From Cryptosporidium bovis (Eukaryota > Apicomplexa > Conoidasida > Eucoccidiorida > Cryptosporidiidae): a DNA stretch of 64,000 bases. The stretch lies in assembly GCA_009768925.2 (NCBI GenBank), contig VHIT02000024.1:248001-312000 (forward strand), given 5' to 3'. A model generated the notes under the pieces. That model was given only the letters and a program-made list of their open reading frames with translations. It searched no databases and was not told where the DNA came from. Shown in pieces: positions 1-12,000 of this stretch (the stretch's first letter is position 1; each line of letters opens with the position of its first letter). Both the position numbers and the translations under genes were made by a program.

Positions 1-3000
1 ATCAATATTTGAAGATGGAGACGAGTCAGATAATGTTATATTATCTAATAGCCTTCTAGTTGTATCACCATCTGACAATTGGAATACCAATACGTCAGTC
101 TGTACGTCCTCCGGAAGTTCATTGAACACCCCAGTATCTACACCTATTATTTCCAATATTCTATTTCCAGATATCTCGAGTCTTTCTTCCATTATTCTTA
201 GTAGTAAACAAACTGGTGGATTTCCCACTTCATTCACTGATGGATTCACACTTTCAAAATTGTCTATATCCATCTGCGCTTCCTGAACCACATTGTTATT
301 TTCATCAATATTGGCTATTACGTCAGGGTTCCCTCCTGTATTTACAGCCTCAATTATACTCGTTTCTCTTTCAGCATTTTCAGATATCTGATAAGAAACA
401 CCATCCTGTTGATTATTCCCACTGCTAACATTAACATTCAAAGAAGAATCATTTTCACTACTTAAATGTTCATCATCGTCATTATCATTAATATCTCCAT
501 TCATATCTGCATCTTCGTCATCACTGTTGACTTCGATCTCCCCCTCATCATTGTCATCATCATCATCATCATCATCATTGTTGTCATTAGTGTTATTATC
601 AATATTGACTCTTCTATCTGTATCTAAATTGTTATCTATTCCGGAAATATCGTTTTTGTTTAAATTATCATTAATTGATAAAGTAGAATTTTCAGAATCA
701 TTATTTTTTTCAACATTCATAATTAGGTCAACATCGTTTTCAATAGGTATTTGATCGACTATAAAGTTTCTTATCACACTGGCAACTTGAGAGACCAAAA
801 CTAGTGGGGTGGTGTTTACAGAAGCATTTTCGTTTCCCGTACTAATCAATCTCTCAAAATTTGGATTATTATTTATATTACCTATATTCCTGATCCAAGC
901 TGATACACTTAAATTCAAATTTCTAGACGAATTAGTTGTATTTTGTAAGGAACCATTATTATTGTTATTGTTAGTAGTAGTAGTAGTGTTGTTATCACCG
1001 TTGTTTAGTGAAGCACTACTATTTGTGTTATTTACGTTGTCATTTACATCCTCATTTCTAATTAAATCAAGTAAATTATTCAAGTCCATACAGCTATTTC
1101 TTAATGAACTTGACTGAATCTCTCCTATGAGTGATCTTTGCGAATCTGACAAAGGGCCATTACTATACCAACATAAATTGTTATTTGAGTTGTTATTGTT
1201 AACTGCTGTACTTCCTATTGCATTGTCAACTATAATGTTTCTTGTTAAGAATGGGTGTTCTGTGGGAAGCGATATATCATTCCTAAAATGCCAGCCAAAA
1301 TTTGGTTGAGAATTGTTGTTTGGTGCCATATTTAAACCAAAGTTATTTTGAATCTCACTCACATTGTTTCCAAATACATTATTACTATTATTTACACCGC
1401 TAATATTACCATAAGAACTGTTATTGTTTACAGACTGAACTATATTTCCAATATTATAGTGAGATAAAACGGGATTAGTAAGGTATCCACCTAAACTAAG
1501 CCACTGGAGAATTAAATCACTGTTGGATGGCGGATTCAAATTGGATGTATTTGGGACAAAAGTAAGTGAATTAAGCACTAAAAATGAAATAGGTATATTT
1601 CTGGTATTTATAAATATGTTTCTTTGATTAATTGGCATTGGTGGCCAATACGGATCTGCTGAATCCATATAAAAGTTTGAATACAGATTATTATTTGCCA
1701 AACAATTATTGTTTCCTGTAAGTGTAATCATGTTGTTTCCACCAATTACCCCATTTTCCAGTGAACTTCTGTTATTTGTATTTCCTGGTGAAATGAGCTG
1801 TATTTGCAAATCTTCTCCTCTTGGATGACCTAAATAATGCGCAGTATTTGATACATTATTCAAATTACTTATGGTACTCTCAAGTGCTCCCAGATCATCC
1901 AAAAATCTAAGATTATCCAGTTCAAAGTCATCGTCTTCATCTCTCAACAACACCATCATCATATCATCAATATAGTTTCCACCGACACCACCGTTTTGAG
2001 GCACAAATCTTCTTCTAAATGAACCACCTCTTGGACTATATGAATCTCTTCTTCCATCTGCACTACTCACTCTAGGTATACTAGTACTATCACTCATTCT
2101 CTGTAAATTTTGAATATAAGAACCACTGTCAGGTCGGTTTTCTCTATTCCTATTTTCCAATCCAGAAGATGCAGTCGTGTTATTAACTTCATTGTTGTCA
2201 TTGTCAATAATAATACTGGTACCACCGCTGGTATTAACATTGTTATTGCCTACGCTGCTAATATTATTGCTATTATTGTCAACATCTACTTCATTTACTA
2301 TACCAACTGTGTCATTAATACTGTTATTATTATCATTAATGTTATCATTCATATTACTATTTGGATTCTCATTTAAAACGCTATTACCAGTATTTACTCT
2401 GTTTTCAGTGTTCCTATTTGCCTCATTGCGGTTGCCATCGTTTTGAGAATTAACACTACCAACACCACTTTCATCAGTCATAATGATATCTGAAAAACCT
2501 TCGCGACTATGAAAGTTCCCAGAATTTGCCGAATTATTGAATCCTCTAGATGTGTCTCTTATGTTGATCTCCCTATCTCCATTATCAGTGGAAAATACCA
2601 AGGACGATGCAGCTCCTATATCTTGATTATGATTATCTGTATCATCATCAACAGAATTTGTAGCCAAACCACCTATGCTGTCGAGAATGTTTAAATCCTC
2701 ATTTTCGCTATTAAATTCGTCACCAAATATGTCGTCCATTTCATCCATCCTTAAGTCAACATCCACGTCAATATCATCGTCAATATCTTCAAAATTTAAT
2801 TCCTCCACGTCATTGCTGCTGTTTCTAATTGTTCTATTGTAGCTTCTCCCAAATCCATTCCTACTTCTTCTATATGACGTATTTCTTAGGTTATTTATTA
2901 TTATCCTTTCTTGGTCAACAATATTTTCTCTATCTGCATCTCTCATTAGTATCTCATTTATATTCTCATTATTCTCTTCTTCATCCTCTTCCTCATTACT

Positions 3001-6000
3001 GCTCATATTCATTTGAACGTCCTCCAAACCATTTATGTTCGTTTGGTTGTTCATTTGGTAAATATAGTTAAATTCGTATTCATCTCTAATTCTCGGAGTT
3101 CTTCTGAGCTCATCGGTTTCAGATCCATCTGATGACAGTTCTGAACCCAGATCTGAATCGTTAAAACCCAGTTCCTCCCCGTCCTCAACTTCTCCATCCT
3201 CGTCGTCATCATCATCGTCATCCTCATCGTCGTCATCATCGTCGTCATCATCATCGTCGTCATCATCGTCGTCATCATCGTCGTCATCATCGTCGTCATC
3301 TTCATCCACTTCATCATCGTCATCATCCACGTCCTCTCTATCATCATCCTCATTACTGAGATTGCCATCGTTAGAGTCCAAACTCTCATCACTAGTATTA
3401 TCATCTTCCACATTTACCTCGGAACTTTCATCACCACTTTCATAATCATCGATCTCGTCGTCTAAACTTGTGATTTCGAATTCATCGCTTATTTCATCAT
3501 CCTCATTGGTGTTCTCGAAATCATCATCTGAAGAGTAAATGTTCAATCCAAATTGATTTAAAGCAATTTCCATCTGTTCTTGGTCGATTTCATCATTACT
3601 GTCGTCATTAGCAGGCTCACCGTGTATAGAAGTCCTTTTTCTAGACTTAGAATCAGCATTAGAGTCTCTATTATCATAATCATTTCCCGTGTTTTTAGGA
3701 ACCAACACATTTTTAGGATAAATCAAATTTTTCATACAAAAAAGTATAATATTTGATAAGTCGGAATAGGGGAGTTTAGTGTATAGTTTGCATAAAATAT
3801 TATATATAGTTGACTTTTTAAATAAATTAGAATCAATTACATGCTGATTTGCCTGAGGTAACATAACCAAGTATTGCAATATATTTAACAGGAAGTAAGA
3901 ATTTACATATTCACTCCTCCAATTGTGTTTACTGTGATTATTGCCCTTGTATTTGTCCAAATTAACCAATACATTTTTAAGTGAATTAATTGTATATATC
4001 ATCAACTTTCTAGCTACAAATTTATTCCATCCAATAAGAATGTGAATAAAGTATATAAAGTGATCTATCTCCAGAAATTGTACTTCCTTTATATTGTTAG
4101 AACGTCTAAGTGTAGACAAATTAGGAATGTTTTTTAAATTGTATGTCTGCCAATCTTCATTTAGATTCCAACCTGCTAGAGACAGCGACTTATTTACTCT
4201 ATTTTCATTGTTTTCGCAAGTGTTTGATTTATTGTTGCACTTATAGCAAGTGCATTTTGTATTATTACTCATTTTGTTTATCGAATTAGTAACTATATAA
4301 GACGATATGTTTCTAAAAATAAACGGCAAAAAGTTAATCTTCAATGTTTGCGATGTGTAAAGTTGATTTAATATAAACTCATACGAATAAAGATTGTACA
4401 TTAAATTGTTGCTTGTTAGGTAACTTGAGTTTGGTAATATATTTGAAATAAACGACATTTCTTGCTCAATTATTGCTTTCAAATCCCTTTTATCATCGTT
4501 ATTGGACTGATTACTATTTGAAGCAATTAGACTCTCTATTTTGTCTGATATGCAACTAACATTTAACTTCATGTTACTTTGTTTGTATCTGTAATTATAG
4601 AAACACTCCTTGTATCCTCTCCAAATTGCAGAAATTCGTCCACTGCAAATTAATGCTATTGGTATTCTGAAAATCCTATTTATATTCACGGGATATGTCA
4701 GTGCTATTCTAATTAACATATAAGTTATTGAATCTATACCTAGACTGAAAATGTTTTTGTTGTCATCAAATCCATTTTCACCGTTTTTTTCTTCATTCTT
4801 AATTCTATTAAAAATTTCACCAAACAAAATCATATGGTCAAACAAATTCATCAAAACGAACATAGATGTCATACTTGGTTTTAAAGCATCGTCACCACTG
4901 AAGTATTTTAACTTGTCTCTTAAATCAACTCTAAGTAGATCACTAACTCCATCCTCCAAATTTAGATCATTATAAAAATTATCAACTTTATTTGCATTAC
5001 TCAATCGTTTGTTGTCTCTATAACAAAGTGGTTTCCACTGAAGAAACATATTCTCGTTCAGAGGTAAATTATACTTGCTATGCAAATCTTCTTTGAATAA
5101 CTCACTCAACTTCTTATTTATAACCTTATTTTCGTTAGAAGTGGTATTGTTCATTTCAATATCCTTATTGCTGCCATTTAAAGTACTATTATTGCCTTCT
5201 CCAATCTTACAGTGATCATCATTTTCATTTAAACTTTCCAAATTATCTGACTTCTCACAAGTGTTGACTTCTGAACTTGTATTTTCTTCCCTTTTAATGT
5301 GTAAAATACAGAGATGATTCAGTATATGGAAAAACAACTCCGGATACATTTGTATCCAAGGAAAGAGTTCACCTATTACACTATTCAAACTCAATATTAT
5401 AAATGGATTCTTAATTCCCTTTTTCTCAATTACTCTCAAACCAACCTTGTCGATAATTGAAAAATTCCGAGGATAAAAATTTGTTGGTTTTCTGAATTCG
5501 CCAATGTCACATTCAGTTAAAGAATCATATTCCGTGTTGATTGAATTATCGCTGTATATTTCACCTGACTTTATCTCTAAAGAGAGTTGAACTGAAAATA
5601 GCGAGTCCAGTTTGTTTTCAATTGTTTGAACAAGTATTGTGTGGTCCTCTAAAACTTGTGTAGTTATAAGTGATATTACCTGGAGAACTCCGTCAAAATA
5701 AGAATTTCTAGGTAGTCTGTAGAGCACCCCCAGGCCACCACCTAGTGTCGTGTTCATACACATACATGAAATGTTTTGTGATTTGTTTTTGTGAGAATCA
5801 AGCAGGTAAAATGGGGTGTAACTAAGCATCATCAAAGAATTTCCAAACTGTTTCGTTAGTATTCCTATAACACCCAGTATGGACATGCTCGTACTCCCAT
5901 TAATTCCAGGAAAATGTGTTAGTATATCCAACATTGTGTACATCAGATTTCTTCGCTCGCTTTGCGTTAACTTAAGACAGATATAATTTTTCTCATTTTG

Positions 6001-9000
6001 AAGTGATAATTCGTAGAATGGTAAAAGTCTCCATAATACCAAACAATAGTATTCAAACCATATTGGGCATCTACTTAACAGTTTTATTCCATTTTGGCTT
6101 GTTTTTAAATCTTTGTCTTTATTGGAAGGAATCCAAATTCCATATGAACTTTTCGACGTACTTTTGTTTTGTGTTGAACAAAAACCACTTTGATTTATAT
6201 CGTTGTCATTTAAATCAGTATGACTACTATTGCAGTTACTAGAAGATAGACAACCTACATCAAAGTGAGTGTCACGACTATATTTTTCCATATTCTTTTG
6301 TGTATAACCATCATGTTTTGAATCAAAAACAAAATGTCCTTGCGTAAATATGTTCACGAAACCTAGCACTGTGTTGAATGGATGAAAGTGCGAATCGTTT
6401 TGAGAACTACCTTGTTTAGTTTGTGACGATATCTTTTGGTAATTTGACTCTATCGAAATCCAAAACGACTTTAATTCCGATTTTTTGTAAAGTAGTATTG
6501 ACAAAAGTGAAAGATCAGGTATTAAATTTAAATGTATTTTCTTTGTAGAAGAACATTTTCTTGAATACACGTCCAGATTTGAATATATCTCTTGGTAATT
6601 CAGCTTATTGAAATTAGAATTGCTGTCTATAAGTGGGGTCGAATTGTTTATTGAAGTATAAAATGAATTAAAAATAATGGGAAATTTTTCGTTATCTATC
6701 TTAAAATCACTCAAGAAAGAAATCTCCTCTTTTATAAATTGATAGCGTTGATTATTTGATTCAGAAGACAATATTTGACTGTTCTTATCGCTCAGCATTC
6801 TTAAAGAAGTATATATATGCAACAACAGCTTCTCTAGTATATTTGTCTTTTTCATTAATGGTGTAAATTTTAATATAATATCGCATATCAATGGCGACGA
6901 GTAGTATACATTCTTGCTTAAATAGTATAATTCTGATGGTATGCTTGAATAAGTAGTCAATATATCGTTTCTTTTATCTTCTTTTGACATTTTGTTGTAT
7001 CTAACTACTTTATCTCTATTGAAATCGTTTTTTAAAATCAAATATAAATTGCTAAAAGAATTACATATCGAGTATTTTCCTCTTGTATCTATTCCATTCT
7101 TTTCAACTCTTTCTGATATTGTGGTTAAATGTTCAACTATTACCTCAATATGATTGCCTAGTGAATACAAAATATGTTCGTTTATTCTATCCTCAAATCC
7201 CATTGAATTAAGTCTACCCAATAATACACTTGAATGTAAAGATTCCCGTTCACTTGCATTTCTACAATTTCCTGTTTCTGAAATAACCAAATTCCCGATA
7301 TTGCTTTGGCTTTCATTTGCGTTTGCTTCATCTACACCGGAATTTGCATCTAAATTACCACTATTTGCTCTAAAGTCTGTAATTCCTCTTCCAAAAGCAC
7401 CTGCACTATTGTTGTTGCTTCCGGATTCATTCAAGTTACCTCCATTAATGTTCTTTCCAATATAGTTGTGGAATGAATCCGATTGTATATCGTAAATATG
7501 CAAGAGTATTTTAAATATGGAAGATATACAGCGAATCGGGTAAAATATTAACCAATTATTGTGAACCATATCTAAGTAGTAATTGGTCAGTATTTCCTTC
7601 CACCAAAATTTGATGTTGTTCATTATTAAAAACGAAACTGATTCCGTCAGTTCAACAACGTTAAACTCTACATCAAAAAGTGAAACTAAACTATCGCCAT
7701 CTTCTTCCTTAGTCATATTACTGCTTAAATCAGGTACACATTGTGACAAGTGAAATTTAACCCTGTGTAAATAAGGTGCCAATGAAGAGCTCATGTATCT
7801 TTTCCATGTTGAAAAATGTTCGAGCAACAAAAAATTGTTATGCATATTTTTAATTGACAAATACAGCAGTCCATTAATGTTATGTACCCGGGACAATTTT
7901 GGAACCAAATACTTTCCCAAGATATCGATATATTCCTGTCTATATCTCAAACACGAACCGGGACTTAGTGGAGGTATCAATTTGTTTGCATTATCAGTAT
8001 TGTTTTTACTTATCATTTTCCCAAGTATCAACCAGTACAATGTCATTGAAAAGTTAAATAGATTCATTATAGAATCGAAAACCCCTGTCTTGTAGGACAA
8101 GTCCAACAACAAGACATAAAATGTATTGTTGTTCTTGTCATCTATTGATATTCTGTAAAATATGTCAATTACCTCCGCTATATAACAACACATTTGTCCC
8201 ATTTCTAAACCAGTTAATTTGTTTTTCTTAAAATTGGTATCAAATTCATGCATCCCAATAACACTGCGTGTGGAAGTGTTATTATTTGAATCACAATTAT
8301 TAATGTTTTCTGTGTGTTGAGGTAACTTTGGTATGAAATTAAAAATATTATCAAACAGAGATACAATTTGTATCACGGTCTCGTATTGAAGTGGTGACAT
8401 TTCTGAAACAACATTATTGCCAGAATTTTCGTTTCTAAACAGTGTATTTGAAATTGTCTTTTTTTTAAATGTATTTGATATTTTGGACGATAAAATAAGG
8501 AAGCTTCTTATATTTGAGCATGAGATTCTACACAACTCAAGAAAGACTGGCATAGTCTTTCTATCACATCCTTCGTTTTCTCCAGCATTGTACAGCAGAA
8601 CATTATAATAGGCGTATTTAACCTGAGTTGACCACAAGAAGTCATTCACTGTCAGGGAGGGCCAAACCGAAAGTATTGGATGAGTATTACTATGCTGAAC
8701 TTGGTTGTTATTTGCATTACCGTTACAATTACTGTTATCATTGCTATTGTGTTTGTATAATAGAGGATGAGTGTGAGTTTGAAAAGAATGACTCAAAAGT
8801 GAAATAGACATGTTGTTGTCGGTTAATAATGAATCCTGAAGATACTTTTCTGATGAATTGAAGTATAAAAATTTAAGAATTTTAGGAAATAGCCTTCGAA
8901 TCTTTTTCATCATTTGGTTTAAAAGATTCATAATAGAAGTACCAAATGGATAATAATCCAGGGAAATAGACATTGTATCATATAACTTAACCATGTAGTT

Positions 9001-12000
9001 TGAAACAAAGTGAGATTGTATAACTCTCGAGTGATTATAACTAGAGGCATTTCTGTACATACAATTTACAATAAATATACACGTGACCATTTCAGATAAG
9101 TAATAAATTGATTTCTTATTTGGAAAATCAATATCCTCCAATCTTTCACAAGCCTCCTCAAAAGTGGGTAGTATTTGATATTGCAAATCTGCAACTGAAA
9201 CATTTTTACCTGAACCTAAAAATGAGAAAAACGAGATTAATGGATGATTTGTAAGTATAATTGCAAATGCAGGAGGAAGCGATTCATGAACAACCGATTT
9301 AAGTACATGATAAGGTCCTCCCTGTAATATAAATTTTTTAATGGTGTCCTGATTTGTAAGATAACCACATAAGAACCTTCCAACTATAGCCATTCTGTCT
9401 GATATGAGTGAATCACTAAACTTATCAGGTATTTCAAGTGGTTTGTACAACGACTTATAATTTTCCATTGAGTGATCTTCTACATTGCCATAATTATCTT
9501 CCCACAAAGGTAAGTTTCTTTGTATGTCTCTTATTTTAAGAATAGTCGATATAGAAATAAAAGAAACTGTTTTAGAAAGCTGTGAATGATATCTAACAAT
9601 CTCTTCAAAAGCATTTCCAATTAAAGTTGCTATCTCACCCATTCTATCTATGTGTATTGCATAGCTCGAAGTCAAAAATTGTGATAAAAGTATAAGAGGT
9701 TTGTAATTAATTCTCTTCATAAGCGCTATGCCTTCGTTATGTAAGAAAAATATTGGAAGATTAACTGCCAATATATTAAGAATATCATCATTTTGTAATA
9801 TTCCAAAACTAATTGAATACAAGATAAATGGTATTAGATGATTATTAATTAAATCAGGAACAATTGTTGGATCGTTAGATATGAGTGGTATAAGTAATTG
9901 TATAACAAGTGAATAGTTAAGTAGCGAATAGTCGTCTGGATACATTAGTATAAGCATTAAACAACTTCTATATATAGATTCATCGGACATTAACAACTCA
10001 TATTGTATTTTTGACTGAGAAATGATAGGATTTGATTCAGAATTTGAGAATAAATTATTTCCATTTGGATGTATAAATAATTCCATAAATTTAAGTGACG
10101 TTTTAATTATCCATTGCCTAATTAAAATAACTCCTTCATCACAAGATATGTTATTTTTATCTGTGTCAGAAAAAGATACTTTTTCCGCTATTAATAATCC
10201 AACCTCATATTGAAGCCTAGCAAGCATAATTTTATATATTGGTTTGTCTTGTTGAAGCAGAAAAGAGAGATATGTTTTCTTTTCCAATAAAGTTTCAAGT
10301 GCTCTGCAGATAGGTAGTACCAATATAATGTAATAAGGATGTCTGATTGAGGATATAAAATCAATAAAAGCAATTATAACTGAAATATGATGGGGAATGT
10401 AAACATATGTTGTTGCTGTTGAAGATGAACTAGATACGACTGAATTTGGCGGAGGATACAATTGCATCACCAATATATATATACCAATTAACTCCATTAC
10501 AAAGTTGATCATTTCTTCCTCAAATTCCGCCATTATAAGCGTTGGTACTATTGTTGAACTATCATTTATAGTTCTAATTTGAAATTCAGAATCAAGCTCC
10601 TTGTAATATTCACTAATCAAATTAACCTCTTCATTTACCTTAGATATATCAACATATGACGAAATGCTTGTATTGTATTTTTTGTGTAATTCAATACTTG
10701 TTTTCATATTTATGCCTTTATCAGGCAATACACTATCTGCATCGCAATATTCAATATTTACTTCTTTAAGGTGGGATACAACTTTGTCAGGTATTGGATA
10801 GTTTGAGTTGTAAAATATATTAGGGTCTATATATTCAAATATATTATACTGGGAATATTCGTCCTCAAATTTTAATATGCTTTGAGATATATCCTTATAA
10901 TTACCATCACTCTCAGACTTAATTGACATTTCCTTTAAATTACTCGGAGGTTTGAGAACGAATTCTGGCAGTGGTAGATCTCTGTGATCATTTATAAAAT
11001 AAAGAACGTCCCATATTATTTTGCTTATAAGACCATACGAATTGGTGAAATTCAATCCTTGAACAATTACTTTTGGAAAAATTCTATCTTGAAGCATTAG
11101 TGTTAATAGCTCAACAATAGATCTCATACTTGTAATGAATCTATACTTTTCATTGTTATTTATAAGCTTTACGTCTATATTACCTTTAAACATACTTAAA
11201 TGACAAAATTCAAGAATATCTATTGAATCTGGAATTAAAGTTGTATTTACCTGACATATATTAACTAAATTATTTGTTGAAAAACCTGGAAAACTAAGTA
11301 AGGTTGTATATTTAACATCAATCCATCTTCTTCTGAGCCATTTGTCACCATAACTCCTGACTATTCTAATATAATGATTTATTATTGATCTTAAACAAGA
11401 AGGTATCTTGTATCTCTTCATTAGATCTTCCTGTTCGACTTTAGAATTGACTGATACTAAATCTTTAAATCTCACCATTAATATATGTGATTTATGATAA
11501 TCAAAGCACCTTCTACACTCCCTTTCTGCATCATTTGTCTTTATATAGTGATTGCAAATAAATGGAGGAATATATATTTCTATCAACTCATCATCTTTTG
11601 GATTCTCCCAGTTGTCTTTTTTGTAGAATTTTGAAATTGAAGATGTCATATTACTAAAATTTACGCAATCATTGCTTGATTCTCCACTACAAAGTGGTTC
11701 ATCGCTGTAAATAGGTAAATAACACAATGTAGAAAGTCTCATTTGAAGATGATATACTGCCTCACTATCAACATAACGTCTTGGTTTTTTCCAATTCGAG
11801 CATGTTGTAGATAATGTTCTTAAAGACCAACACACAATATCTGGATTTGACGAGTCTAAAAGAGCTATTAAACCTATTGTAGAAGCATATAATGATTTTG
11901 ACGTGCAATTTTCCAATATCAAAAAGGTTGATTTTAGTATCTTTTTAATCATTTCCTCACTTACATCCTTAATTGCCTTATCATCATATTTATTATTTAT

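Noticed and set aside
2110-2446. Plus-strand hydrophobic frames
   Set aside because: Antisense to the Asn/Asp-rich part of the ligase; antisense of AAT/GAT codons reads Ile/Leu/Val and mimics membrane proteins.
3051-3413. Minus-strand Met/Thr-rich 120-codon frame
   Set aside because: It is the out-of-frame reading of the poly-Asp repeat; the correct frame is the HECT ligase.
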